Positions 12,701 to 27,700 of a stretch of 64,000 nt of DNA are shown here, one piece after another (position 1 is the first letter of the stretch; each line of letters opens with the position of its first letter). The notes under the pieces were generated by a model, which did no database searches, was not told where the DNA came from, and saw only the letters and a program-made list of their open reading frames with translations. A program made the translations under genes and the position numbers. The stretch is from Tanytarsus gracilentus (lineage: Eukaryota; Arthropoda; Insecta; Diptera; Chironomidae), in NCBI GenBank assembly GCA_038502055.1, contig JAXRKN010000038.1:1240001-1304000 (forward strand), in the 5' to 3' direction.

Positions 12701-15700
12701 TTACCAATATAATTTTCAGTTCCAAGTTGTTAAAAAACGTTTCAGGATTTAAGTTATTGATATTTATTTTATAAAACTAGTTGACTAATACTCTTTAAAA
12801 AACACAAAGAACTTGGAATTTAATATAATTTGAGGATTAAATCATTTTTATCGCGTGTTTAGCACAATTTTGCTTCAATAATCGTGAATGAATAATCATA
12901 ATACAATTTTTAAAACTCATGAATTTAATTTTGAAATTATTCAAGTGTGAATACAAAATTTATTGAAACTAAAAACATATTTTTTTTGTATACTTTAAAA
13001 AATTGCTAACCGCGTGAATTTATTTCGAAACTAAATGAAATCGTAAATTTATTTTCCCTTGCTAAAGCTTTTTTTCTCACATCACCAAATAAATCGTACT
13101 AGAATATTTAAAGCGCTTTTATGGAAATTGAAAGCTCTTGAGAAAACACATAATTTTTATTGCACTCTAAGCGGAAATAATTTTTAACAAAAAAGAGTAA
13201 AAATAAATTTAATGTTTAGTTATTGGAATTTTAGAAGAAAAGTTTAAAAATCTATATTTTTTTTTCCAACACTGATGATTTGATATTTTTTTTTTTTTTT
13301 TAAATTTGATATTGATTTTTTTTGATTTAGTGGATTGCGCTCTTATTTTTGTTTTTTTACTTTATTAAGTTTTTTTTTTTTTCAGATTGTTAAATTTTTT
13401 TTCCTATGTGGTTTTTTCCTCCCTGTGCTTTCTGTTTTATCATTTTATTCAATCGTTCCCTAAATTTTTCCCTTCTCTCCATCCTTTTCACGCTGTCAAA
13501 TTTATCATGAAAATCTAAAAAAACGACATTATTTGGAGTCCATTAACCTCCTGAACATTTGATTTACTTATGATTCTCCACTTAATTTTAAAGTAATAAA
13601 TTTTCATGTTTTAGAGCATCAAGCACACAATATGTGAGAAGCTCGAAAGGAGATTTGGGTCAACCGAAGATAGGGTTGATATCAATAATCAAAGTAATTC
13701 TCAAATGTGCCAACGAGCAAGAAAATTTTGTACCAATGCCAAAAACTCGCCTCTGAACTGGCTCCATTCGACTTCTTTTGTTTCGCGCTCTTTAAAACAA
13801 GAAAAACTTTTTATCATGCCACATTGCATTTTTTTATTTGCAGACAAAATCAATCGAAGGCAATTTGTTATCTTTTCATGTATTGCATGCCGAAGATAAG
13901 GATATTCATGAATATTCAATGAAAGAGCGAACACTTGACTGAGAAATAAATTAAATATTTATTTTCATTCAACTCAAACATTCAAAAGTTTAACTTAAGT
14001 TCAATATTGAGGTGTCCCGTTCCCTCCACATGCAATCGATGTTCATAAAAATTTGTACGATAAAAAAAAGAACTTTTCTCTTCGTGTGATGATGAGAGTT
14101 GGCCATATGGTGTTAAGTTGAGTTTTAATATATTTATTGAACGAGAAAAGTTAGGGGCATAGTGTGTGAATTTGAAGGTTAAGAGAAATTCCCACAAAAC
14201 ATTAAGCTGAGATCATCGGAATGACCACGACAAAAAAAACTTCCCAAATCTATTTTCCAAGATTTCTTTTTCTTCTTTCACGATAGTAACAAAAAACTTT
14301 TTCCTTTTTTTCCCATCGATTTTTTTACTTTTGCGGTATTTTACATAGTTTTTGAAAAAAAGCTCATGCAAAGCGATGAAAAATCGATAAGCAAAACAAC
14401 AACAGAGAGGAAAATTTATTCATAATTTCGCTGAAACATGAAAACAGTCCACGATGAAGAAAAATTTGAAAAGAAAATTAACACAAAAAGGCTTTTCCAT
14501 GCTTTTAAGCTTTTACCGCTGCCTCGCTCTCTCGCCATTGTTTTTATGACATTGCGGAGTAGCGCGAGAAAACATTTTTCCACAATTCGATCGTGCATTC
14601 CAAAAGCTCAACTTTTAAGTGTGTTTATGCATGAGTTGAAAGATAGAAAAGACCCAAGAGTGACTCACACACACACACACACACAAATTTTTGTGAATGG
14701 GTAAATTAGAGCACAATATTTTTATGCTCCGGATGATGAAAGTGTATATGACAATGTGACACATTAAATGTACATGACACAATGAAATATTATACACTAT
14801 GAGAATGCCATGTATGTTGCTATGACTCTTGATGTCAACATAGCCACATGCAGATGTGATAGAGCAAAAAAATGTTACAAATTTTTTATGTTTAAAAAAA
14901 TAGTTTAGGGATTTTAAGGCCAAAAGTTTAAACTTGACTAAATAATTGACTTTTTAAATGTTTCTTGAAAAAATTTCGATTATTTCTGAAATTTCAAATA
15001 ATTCAACAATTTTCCCTTCCGCTTGGACAAAGCAATTGCATAAAGCAATTTTTTCCTTCACCGCTCAAAAGCTCGAAGAATTTCAACTTGCGCTAAATTG
15101 CTCACGAGTTGTATATGAATGAACACGGAAAAGTAATGAATTGAAACATTCGAAGGGTGGAAATGGCATGAAGCGAGTATGTGAACGTGTGGAAAAAACA
15201 TGAAACTAAATTTTTACTATTTTTGTATATCCAAGCGCACTTCCAATGAAAAAAAACAACACGAAAATTTACCCCTCAAGAACGATTTTAGTAAATCGGA
15301 ACTAGTGACTGAAATTCTAATTCAATGTCACGAGACCGACAAAACAAATCCGATCGCAATAAATTGCCTCGATTTTGATTCTTTTCTCTTTGTTGTCTTT
15401 CTTTAATTTATTTTTAATGAATCTGTCTTGTTCGCTTAAATTTTCATGAAACAAAAAGATTTTCTCGAGAAAAAACAAAAGTTATCGAACAAATATTTAT
15501 CTTATAAAAGCAATACAACATACATTAATTCATTTCGTGTTGACTTTTTGTCCTTTTTTGCTTTGGTTATCCTACAAATTCTGCCATTGTGCAATGTGCT
15601 GAATAAAATGCTCAGTCAAGAGGAACAAATTATATATTGGTATAGCTTACGGTGTAGGTTTTCCCTTTTAATTTTATGAGCTTTCTCCTTTTTTATCGAG

Positions 15701-18700
15701 TGGAGGATCTTTGCATCGTTTCAAAAAATTATATGTGTTTATTTATATCCCTGCACCCATCTTTTCGGTGTGTTTTGGGCGGTCATATAAATTAGCCAAG
15801 TTTAGAACATTTGAAGAATTCATTGCTTAGAGCTTTCAAGAGCTTTAAGTTTTTAATTATTCAGAATTTTAAAGTTGATATTTTTATTCAAATTTTTTTA
15901 TGATTTTTTCTTAATTTTTCCATATATTTTTCATATGGTTATAAAAATAGTTTTTATGAGCTTCATAAAATATTAATTATTAAAGCTTGTATGCACCAAA
16001 ATAAAATTTGGTACTCGAAAAATCAATGAAAGCTTTTATTAAAAAAACTTCTATTGTGATATTTTTATTTCATTCTTTGTTCATTCCAATTCATTAGTTT
16101 CTCGAAATTAAAATCAATTTGTTAACAATTTTTAGCTTCTCGAAGATAAATTTGCAGAAAAAAAATTGCAAATCATTCTCTTAAATTTTGAGTGAGAGAT
16201 TTTTAAAGTCTTAAAACTTCTTCTTGTCAGTTTCACCATAATTTATGAAGCATCCGTCAAACTTTGAAAAAATCCACAATTTTATGTTTCATGAGAGAAC
16301 TTCAAACTGCTTATACAATCAGAAAAATCAGAAACTCATCACTAATTAATGGATATTAAAAAAATTCATTTCTTTCATTTTATTTTTATGTGAAAACTCC
16401 TCTATGGAAGTCAGCATAAAATGAAAATCACAAAAAAACCATCATCATAGTCATCGTTAATTTGAAAAGGAAATGAAAATGACTTTGAATTAAGTCCATA
16501 ATAGTGTTGGCAAAAAAACACCAATAATGAACACACACACGCATGGAAGCGAAACATTAGTCAAAGTGCATATAAAGAGTGTGTGTAGAAAATCTATCAA
16601 CGAAGTCGCTCATCATCATTCAAAATCGAACGTGGAATTCCATTCAATCAGTTAACCCAAGAGAGTATAAAAAATCGATCGAATTGACCTCCCACCAGTT
16701 TTTGCCCTTTTTATCAATTACTTTTGTCACGATATGTACAGCAAAATGTTTAAAAATAAATTTTTCCTATCAATTCCGTTTTTCTCCGAGAGAAAAAAAC
16801 TTCCCATTATTGAAATAATGTTGCGAGTGTATGTATGAGAAATGAAATGCCATTGAAAGCCAGGAAATATGACAATTTTCTCCACCATGCCACGCCGCCT
16901 TTAGAACTTTGATAAACGACGGAAAAATTTCGTTTCTTTTCCCGGTGAGTGAATGTCAACGTTAGTTTAGCTAATGGATATAATTGCCTTTAATGTTTTT
17001 GTTAACTATCGTGCAGTGATATTTTTTTCTTTATTTTGCAGTTGAACGCCTTTTTCGTATGTAAGAAAAATTAATTTGCATGTTGTGTTCATTTTAAAGG
17101 CGAAATTTGTTAAAATATAAATTTATTGAGTAAATTATTAACAGTTTTAAGGAGTAGAAACCCAAATTAATATCATGATTGGAATTTCCGTGATGTAAAT
17201 TAGCCATTAAGTATTAACAAGGGGAAAAACACATTTAAAAAAAATTTACAAACCACATCGAGGGAAAAACACATTGAAGAAATAGAAAATCGGCCGAGAA
17301 AAACTCACCAAATTATTATCGGAAATGTTATTTTAATTAATTGCCGTCAATTACAACAAAGCGCCGTAATGCAAATTAATTGAAGTTTGTATTTTTTTTT
17401 CGTAAAAAAGAGGAAATATTTTGTGAAAATTTGCATAATAATTAAAAGTCGAGCACTCTTACGGTTCACTCAATCCATCGGGAGTTTGTTTTTCTTGCTG
17501 TTGCTGTTGAAGCTGCTGTTGGTGTTGCCGATCGCGTCGACGTTGATGGGCTCTCTCATCAGGCCCCAAGCCATACAATCCAGCTACGGCAGCCATTAGG
17601 CAAATTTAATGCTAATTTTTTAAAACGTTTTCGCTTCGCTATTTCATTTTTTTATATCCAAACAATTGCACACGCACTCTAACTACTACTTATATATTAT
17701 GTTATATCCACCATGAACTAATTCACTGCCTTCATTATTTATCTTATACAAGGCTATTTTCTTTTTCCTTCTTATTTTCTCTCTTTATCATAAAGTTTTC
17801 ATCATTTCTAGGAAAATAAAATTCAAAATTAATGTTGCAGGACAAGACGGCGAAATTCATTTTACACTCAGAGATTTTTCAACACATATGGTAAACAAGT
17901 GTCTGTCCCTTGACAAGCGAAATCGTTCGAGTGTCACAAAGTGAAAAAAGCACAGCGCAATATTTTTCCCGCAATTAACTTTACAAACTACTTAAATCTT
18001 AGTCTCAAAGTGTATACACTTCAAAAATCTTGATAAATTGTGACTTCTTCTTCACTGCTGTTCACTTTTTTTTCACTCATTCCGCTCCGCTCGCTTGTCG
18101 TCATATTAAATTACTCGAGAATGCAAATAAGGCCAACATCACATGTTCATTTGGCGATGTGCGACACAGAAAAGTCGTAAAAGTTGAAACAATGAAAGTC
18201 CAACTGCGAGAGTCACAGTCGGATGTCCAATGTTCGGGATGGATTGAATGCACATAGTTAAATTAAGTCTATGTGCACACTCTCATCGCATCGCCGCTTG
18301 ACGTCAAAGCACTTCTTTTTCACTCGATAGATTCATAGACACAAAAATTCTCTTTATTTTCGGCTCGAATGTTTATTCCACTTTGCAATAGCAAGGCTAA
18401 TTTTATCATGCATAACAAGTTTTTAAGTCTCTGCAATTGCTTTCATGTCGAGGAAGCGAACTCTTTTTTGTAATCACAAAATTTTCGCAAACTTTTTGTC
18501 AGATTTTGCTTGAAAGTGAATTTTTTAAACTTTTAAAAGTTTCAAAAATTTCACAAAAAAAATATTTTCTTCCTGTTTTTTTCTTCATCACGTAAAATCA
18601 TTTATGAAACTTTCAAGAAAACTAACAACAACAAAATGTCATAATTAAAAAACTTTTTTTACAAAAAATTGCATCGCTCTGTTTATTTTCCTCTTGCAAC

Positions 18701-21700
18701 ATTATTAGGTTTCACAATTTCGAAAACACTCATTTTCCGTTTGATCTTGATCTTAGATAATTTTTCATTTCTCCGCGAAAGTTCTTAAACTTTACTTTTT
18801 AAAAAGCTTTTTCATCACTCACTCGAGTGTTTTTACGACGATAAAGTTTCGCTTTATGCTTCAAAGAATAATTTTCTTTCGCTGTATTCACTTTTGGTAG
18901 ATTCCTTTCACCTGATTCTCTTTTTTATAGAGAGGAAAAATAAATCAATTTTTTATACATATTTTGCAGTGCTTGCGGGTGAATTATTTTCCAATAAACG
19001 GAATCACTTTGATAATTTTTTAATTTATAGCTGCAAAAGGCTTCGTAAAATCACGAATTTAAAGAAACAAATTTAAATTTTCTATTGCACAGAATTTCAC
19101 TCCTCGAAAATACATAATTTTTAAACAGTTCAGGACCATAAAATTTGATTTTATATGCTTCTCTGGCGCTAGTTTCAAATTCACTTCAATGCACTCTCTT
19201 AAGTATAAATTAAGTAGTAACGAGATGTACAAGAGTATAAAATTTTATTGCCGCATACTATATTAATGATCACCGTATGCTCAGTATGTGCATGTATTGC
19301 AGAAAAAAAGAAATCACATTAAATTTCCTTCGGTATTAAAAAATATATGTAAATAATGATGTGCAGCATTATGAAATTCAGAAGAAAAATAATTTTAGCT
19401 ACACGATGCTGAAATAATTTTTTGTTCACTCGTCTAGCGATTAATTAATTAAATGGTGCAATTGGTCGTCTCCACTTTTTTCATGCCAAACGGCAGAGAG
19501 AAGAGTAATTTTTAAAATAATTTACTACGTCAATGATTCACATACTTTTTTTTCTTCTTTTTCATAATTAATTTACTTTTAGCACAAATTTCTAAATATG
19601 AAGCCGAAAGGGGTCGATAAGAATCTACTCGGGAGGAGGAAAAACGTTGCAATGCGGATAGTAATTTTTGCAATACACACACACACACATAGAGTGCATC
19701 AATATGCGGCAAATTATTCACTTTTTATTTTTTACTCCTTTTTATTTTGCATTCTCGAGCAATATTTTGGAAAAAATATGATCATTTTTTTTAATCCCAC
19801 ATTTGTGAAAAAAAGGACACAAAAACCACAGAGAGAGTTGACTAAAAAAAATAATTCAGTTTAACACCACGAGTAGTACACGGACTCAACCAAAGTGAAC
19901 ACAACAATGCGATTGTTGATATTTCATTATACTTTTTGGCTCCCTTTTCAGTGTCGCTTTTTCGAGTTGAGCGTAAACGAGAGAGCCGAGGGTTGTTTCT
20001 CCAATGCTGCACGAATGTTTCAATGTTTTTTGAGAGAAAAAGCTCAAAAAAAATTTCCATATGAAAAACGACCGTGCGAATGTGAGAAAAATTAAAATTA
20101 CTTATGCGGTAATTTTTTTGTGTATTTTTGAGGGTGTTACGAAGCTCATGTACTTAGCGAACTCCTTTTCCGGATAAGAAAAAAAATATTACGCATTTTT
20201 AGATCGCTCGGTAAAACCTTGATATTTACGTGAAAATCTTTTGAGTGCACTGTTTGACTCACACGGTATAAATCACATTTAAGCAGTTGTATACAAGTTG
20301 CTTAAAGCATGCAATTTATATCTTAAGCACAATTTCTCTTGAAACTAAATTTGTCTTTTCTCTAAAATGTATTTTTTTGCTGAGACAGGGAGAAATTTGA
20401 TTTATGGTCAAGGGTTCATTTAATTTTAAAATAATATAGAGAGTGGATTACGAACGTGTGGAAAATGTACAATTTTTTTCTTTCTCCTGGAAAATCCGAT
20501 TTCGAAAATATAATTTGTGGATTAACAAGCATTAAAAGCGAAAAACAAAAATACAGAAATTGTCATGTTCGGAATTAATTTTAAAAAAGTTGGCTTCGTT
20601 TGAAAGATTTCTTCAGAAAATTTCTGCCAATTGTAAAAAGTGAATATCTGTTTCAAAAATGTCAATTTAAATTTTTTTGTCAGCTTCAATTAATGCTGAA
20701 AAATCGATGAAATGAAGTGACGCAAGTGCTTAAAACTGTTAAATTTAATTTAATCAATTATTTTTACCCAATTAATAAAGCAAATAAAATTTACCACAAG
20801 GGGAAAAAATTTCCAGGAGAGAAAAGCCGCTATCTAACCAAAAACATCTTGAAAATTGAATACATTTAGGCGAAACATGAAAAACAAACATTCCAAAGCC
20901 AGTGACGGAAACAAAAATTTCAATTTGATACAATAGAAATGATAAGTGAATGATTCACAGTCACATGCTTTCACATACACACATATGATAATATCAAGCA
21001 TCATCAGAGACAAGCCTGCGAGATGAATTTAGAGAGTGAAATCTATTTTTCCTCTCGATTAAATTTTATTTGATTTTTTTTGCTGCTAATAAACGATCAG
21101 AAATGTGCCAACTTTCTATATTTGATCCATTATTAGATCAATTTCACCTCTTGATATTTTTTCTTCCTCTCACATTAAAAAGTGCTCATTGAATCAATTG
21201 TGAATTTATCCACCTTGCCAAATATCGTAAATCTTTATATTTTCACATGAAAGCTGTTGAGACATCGGATATAATTTATTAGAATCACATGTCACATTGT
21301 GATGACAATTTTATGGTTGAAGTGGAACACCATTTACTAGTTTTATAATTTTTGAATTAATGCTGTGCTAGTATATTGAGCAATCTTAAATCTTCTGAAA
21401 AAAATTATTCTTACTCTCATAGTATAAATTTAAACGAGAACGTTTGCCTTTTTTTAATTACATAACTTTCTTTTTATTCTTCTTTTTTTTGTGGTTTTGC
21501 GATTCACACAGAAAATTATGTGTGGTTTTATCACTTCTCTACTCGACTCCTTGTTTTTCCTCCATTTGAACGTTATTAAAAAAATTCTCTCGTTTGTTGT
21601 TGATGCAGTGTGTTGAAAAACATTCAAAACAGCGCGCACACGCAGCATTGAATGTAATTTTTTGGTAAGAATCGATGCTAGTGATCATGCAAATTTAATG

Positions 21701-24700
21701 AAAGAAAAAAGAGCTGAAAGGACAACGCATAATGTGTGTGACAAGAATATTCGGTGAAATCAATGTTTGATTACGAAACATCATAAGTAGAGCACGCAAA
21801 ATCCATCCAACTGTCGCCTCGTTCCTTTTGGCATATAAATTTTTAATTTTAGGTCTTTTTTGAGAACTTTTTCTTCACGAGAAAAACAGAGTAAAATTTT
21901 CTCTTCAAACACGTATAGACACATACACACATCCTCTCTCGAAAATCAGCTGTAAAGCATTTTCTCACGCTCACACACGCAAAAGAAGCTCTCGACACTT
22001 CCAATCGTGCTCTCTCTCTCGATTTCGGACAGAAAAAGAGTGAGTGAAAGAAAAGAAAATAATTTTCTCATAACTTAGACTAGTTGATCGAAGCGAGACG
22101 GAATCGATTGGAAGAACCATATGATCTCAGTTTAGTCTTTACAACGCACGCGATTTCCTTCGAGCGAAAAAAAATATCTTTCGACTGGAAAATGCACTAT
22201 CACACTCGACTGGAAATTTTCTCACTCTACTTGAGATTAGACACTCACCCGCCTGCCACTAAGATCATCTGCATGATTCTATGGTGGTCTCATTTCATGG
22301 CTACACCATCACGAATTTATTGCTTGCATAATTTTCATGAAATCATTTTTTTCATACTAATTTTTTCTTCTTCTTCACTGAGTCATTGTAGAGTTTTTTT
22401 ATAAAAATTTCATTGTCACCAATAAATAGCACTTTAACTGTCAACGATGTCGTTATCAGTTCGAAAGGCAAATTGTTGTCGGCGGAAGAAGTGCGAGAAA
22501 CTAAAAATAAAAATTTGTATTTTCACGCACTCAAAGATGCCTTTAAACTTGATTTTGAATTCACACTTTGATGGTCCAAGGGATGCTAACTAGATATTAA
22601 TTTTCTGTCATGATTTTTTTGCAATGCACAAAGCGAATTTTATATTAACCAACAATTTACACTTACAAACCACCAATTGCATTAATTTGCATTTATTTAA
22701 TAAATTTTTTAATAAACCATATAATTTATTCAAATTTCACTCCATCACTATGCAAATTGTGGTCATTTTTCTCTCAGTTCAATGCACCTCAGATCACTTC
22801 GTTGACACAATGATAAATAAATTATTTCTTGACAACAGATTCGTTCCAAATTCGCCGTCGTCAAAATGAAAGATGTCACTTTTTTAGCACATCACAAATT
22901 AATGACTAGTTAACACGCCTTGAACCAATTCTTGCTTACTAATTCATAAGAAATGCGACACAATCAATTAAAGCGTTTTGTGGGAGATAACAACCAAGGC
23001 CCGATTATCCACATGAATTATTGATGAGTGAGATTTTCATATCTTTTCGTCCTTGATTTTTTCTCTCATTTATTTGAAAGAATAGTCAAAAACCCTTTTC
23101 AATTTTTTATGAGGTATTTTTTCGACTATTACACTTTTTTTATTCCGATTTTGCACGTCTTCATGAACGAGAGAGAAAGTAAGATAGTAGGAGAGAGATA
23201 GGAAAAGGGATGATGATGATGATGATGATAATAAAAGGCAGTCAGGGTAATAAATATATGAGAGAGTGAATGTGAAGTATTTCCTTCCGTATGTAATCAC
23301 TAACAGTTCACAACCGAAACTGACTGTTGTTGTTTCTTTGAACCAACGAAAAAAAAATATGAACAGATAATAATAAAATAATATATAGACTAACTCTCTC
23401 ACTCTCTCTCCTTAAATACATTCTTGCGAACAAGAGTCATCAAAGTGATGTTTCGCACTCACATCGTGCCTTCGTCAGTTCCGTTAAGAACTGAAAATCC
23501 CAAATCTACATTTAATCTGCGATTCTCGCAATGATAATTTTATTTTGGCAGCACATTATAGACATTCGGTGCCCGCATATATATGTTTATATTTATAGTT
23601 CGCGACATGTAAATGTGTGAAAGTTTTCACGCTCGCACTCTCGCGTAAGGAAGGTCTCGAGCATTCAACCGTGTCGTATGCAAGGAGAACCTGTTTTTTA
23701 AAAACCACTTTATTTCCAATCATCCCAATATTTTTGAGCATCCTAAATATTTTCTTCTAATTCTCTCATTTTTTTCGTGTGTAAAAAATTGCACAAATTT
23801 TACTCCATCACGCTCATAAACAACAAATTCAATGCCAATTCACTCGTCATAGACCTCACTCACTCTAAAATATTTTGTTACGGCGCTTTGTGAATTTCAC
23901 AAATTTTGTGTATTTGTGCGTACACCGAAATATGTATATATAAAATGAATTTTTAAAAATAGTCTCTTTAAAGATTGCCGTCTCATAGACGAGAAAAGAT
24001 TCTCTCACTTTTTTATATATATAAAAATATTTTCTCTGTCAATTTAAATTTTTTTGTCAGCTTCAATTAATGCTGAAAAATCGATGAAATGAAGTGACGC
24101 AAGTGCTTAAAAGTGTTAAATCAATTATTTTTACCCAATTAATAAAGCAAATAAAATTTACCACAAGGGGAAAAAGTTTCCAGGAGAGAAAAGCCGCTAT
24201 CTAACCAAAAACATCTTGAAAATTGAATACATTTAGGCGAAACATGAAAAACAAACATTCCAAAGCCAGTGACGGAAACAAAAATTTCAATTTGATACAA
24301 TAGAAATGATAAGCGAATGATTCACAGTCACATGCTTTCACATACATCAGAGACAAGCCTGCGAGATGAATTTAGAGAGTGAAATCTATTTTTCCTCTCG
24401 ATTAAATTTTATTTGATTTTTTTTTGCTGCTAATAAACAATCAGAAATGTGCCAACTTTTCTATATTTGATCCATTATTAGATCAATTTCACCTCTTGAT
24501 ATTTTTTCTTCCTCTCACATTAAAAAGTGCTCATTGAATCAATTGTGAATTTATCCACCTTGCCAAATATCGTAAATCTTTATATTTTCACATGAAAGCT
24601 GTTGAGACATCGGATATAATTTATTAGAATCACATGTCACATTGTGATGACAATTTTATGGTTGAAGTGGAACACCATTTACTAGTTTTATAATTTTTGA

Positions 24701-27700
24701 ATTAATGCTGTGCTAGTATATTGAGCAATCTTAAATCTTCTGAAAAAAATTATTCTTACTCTCATAGTATAAATTTAAACGAGAACGTTTGCCTTTTTTT
24801 AATTACATAACTTTCTTTTTATTCTTCTTTTTTTTGTGGTTTTGCGATTCACACAGAAAATTATGTGTGGTTTTATCACTTCTCTACTCGACTCCTTGTT
24901 TTTCCTCCATTTGAACGTTATTAAAAAAATTCTCTCGTTTGTTGTTGATGCAGTGTGTTGAAAAACATTCAAAACAGCGCGCACACGCAGCATTGAATGT
25001 AATTTTTTGGTAAGAATCGATGCTAGTGATCATGCAAATTTAATGAAAGAAAAAAGAGCTGAAAGGACAACGCATAATGTGTGTGACAAGAATATTCGGT
25101 GAAATCAATGTTTGATTACGAAACATCATAAGTAGAGCACGCAAAATCCATCCAACTGTCGCCTCGTTCCTTTTGGCATATAAATTTTTAATTTTAGGTC
25201 TTTTTTGAGAACTTTTTCTTCACGAGAAAAACAGAGTAAAATTTTCTCTTCAAACACGTATAGACACATACACACATCCTCTCTCGAAAATCAGCTGTAA
25301 AGCATTTTCTCACGCTCACACACGCAAAAGAAGCTCTCGACACTTCCAATCGTGCTCTCTCTCTCGATTTCGGACAGAAAAAGAGTGAGTGAAAGAAAAG
25401 AAAATAATTTTCTCATAACTTAGACTAGTTGATCGAAGCGAGACGGAATCGATTGGAAGAACCATATGATCTCAGTTCAGTCTTTACAACGCACGCGATT
25501 TCCTTCGAGCGAAAAAAAATATCTTTCGACTGGAAAATGCACTATCACACTCGACTGGAAATTTTCTCACTCTACTTGAGATTAGACACTCACCCGCCTG
25601 CCACTAAGATCATCTGCATGATTCTATGGTGGTCTCATTTCATGGCTACACCATCACGAATTTATTGCTTGCATAATTTTCATGAAATCATTTTTTTCAT
25701 CCTAATTTTTTCTTCTTCTTCACTGAGTCATTGTAGAGTTTTTTATAAAAATTTCATTGTCACCAATAAATAGCACTTTAACTGTCAACGATGTCGTTAT
25801 CAGTTCGAAAGGCAAATTGTTGTCGGCGGAAGAAGTGCGAGAAACTAAAAATAAAAATTTGTATTTTCACGCACTCAAAGATGCCTTTAAACTTGATTTT
25901 GAATTCACACTTTGATGGTCCAAGGGATGCTAACTAGATATTAATTTTCTGTCATGATTTTTTTGCAATGCACAAAGCGAATTTTATATTAACCAACAAT
26001 TTACACTTACAAACCACCAATTGCATTAATTTGCATTTATTTAATTAATTTTTTAATAAACCATATAATTTATTCAAATTTCACTCCATCACTATGCAAA
26101 TTGTGGTCATTTTTCTCTCAGTTCAATGCACCTCAGATCACTTCGTTGACACAATGATAAATAAATTATTTCTTGACAACAGATTCGTTCCAAATTCGCC
26201 GTCGTCAAAATGAAAGATGTCACTTTTTTAGCACATCACAAATTAATGACTAGTTAACACGCCTTGAACCAATTCTTGCTTACTAATTCATAAGAAATGC
26301 GACACAATCAATTAAAGCGTTTTGTGGGAGATAACAACCAAGGCCCGATTATCCACATGAATTATTGATGAGTGAGATTTTCATATCTTTTCGTCCTTGA
26401 TTTTTTCTCTCATTTATTTGAAAGAATAGTCAAAAACCCTTTTCAATTTTTTATGAGGTATTTTTTCGACTATTACACTTTTTTTATTCCGATTTTGCAC
26501 GTCTTCATGAACGAGAGAGAAAGTAAGATAGTAGGAGAGAGATAGGAAAATGGATGATGATGATGATGATGATAATAAAAGGCAGTCAGGGTAATAAATA
26601 TATGAGAGAGTGAATGTGAAGTATTTCCTTCCGTATGTAATCACTAACAGTTCACAACCGAAACTGACTGTTGTTGTTTCTTTGAACCAACGAAAAAAAA
26701 ATATGAACAGATAATAATAAAATAATATATAGACTAACTCTCTCACTCTCTCTCCTTAAATACATTCTTGCGAACAAGAGTCATCAAAGTGATGTTTCGC
26801 ACTCACATCGTGCCTTCGTCAGTTCCGTTAAGAACTGAAAATCCCAAATCTACATTTAATCTGCGATTCTCGCAATGATAATTTTATTTTGGCAGCACAT
26901 TATAGACATTCGGTGCCCGCATATATATGTTTATATTTATAGTTCGCGACATGTAAATGTGTGAAAGTTTTCACGCTCGCACTCTCGCGTAAGGAAGGTC
27001 TCGAGCATTCAACCGTGTCGTATGCAAGGAGAACCTGTTTGTTAAAAACCACTTTATTTCCAATCATCCCAATATTTTTGAGCATCCTAAATATTTTCTT
27101 CTAATTCTCTCATTTTTTTCGTGTGTAAAAAATTGCACAAATTTTACTCCATCACGCTCATAAACAACAAATTCAATGCCAATTCACTCGTCATAGACCT
27201 CACTCACTCTAAAATATTTTGTTACGGCGCTTTGTGAATTTCACAAATTTTGTGTATTTGTGCGTACACCGAAATATGTATATATAAAATGAATTTTTAA
27301 AAATAGTCTCTTTAAAGATTGCCGTCTCATAGACGAGAAAAGATTCTCTCACTTTTTTATATATATAAAAATATTTTCTCTTCATATAAACGGAAGAAAC
27401 TGAGAAGGGGAAAAAAGTTTTCCATGAGTTTTCTATGTGAAAATATTTCAACGGTGATTTTCATATGACATCGTCGGACATGACATTTTGAAGGAAATTC
27501 TTTGAACTTAAAATTTATTCGTATGCTAAAAATAAATCACGAGATTTTTATAATTTATTAATTTATCCATTAATTCATGTGGGTTTTGATTCGCCAAAGT
27601 TAATTAAGTTTTATTTGAATATTTTTTTAATTGGAATAATTTAAAATTTCTCACAACTTTGAAGTTTCTGTTAATTAACGTACACCCTAGTGCTTAAATC

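Larger units (their letters stand above)
20661..24037. repeat. Tandem duplication, copy 1 (3377 bp)
   Basis: The block beginning GTCAATTTAAATTTTTTTGT repeats directly at 24038. The copies differ by a few substitutions, single-base length changes in homopolymers, and two larger indels: about 10 bp near 20745 and 24 bp near 20980, both extra in this copy. Each copy carries a complete MQMILVAGG first exon and its upstream region. Near-identity implies a recent event; an assembly artefact from two haplotypes is the alternative. Confidence 0.95.

Noticed and set aside
22084..25773. Plus-strand frames of 106 and 114 codons repeated in both duplication copies
   Set aside because: They are antisense to the MQMILVAGG exon region. 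Their repetition follows from the duplication, and a homopolymer change alters the end of one, so there is no sign of coding constraint.
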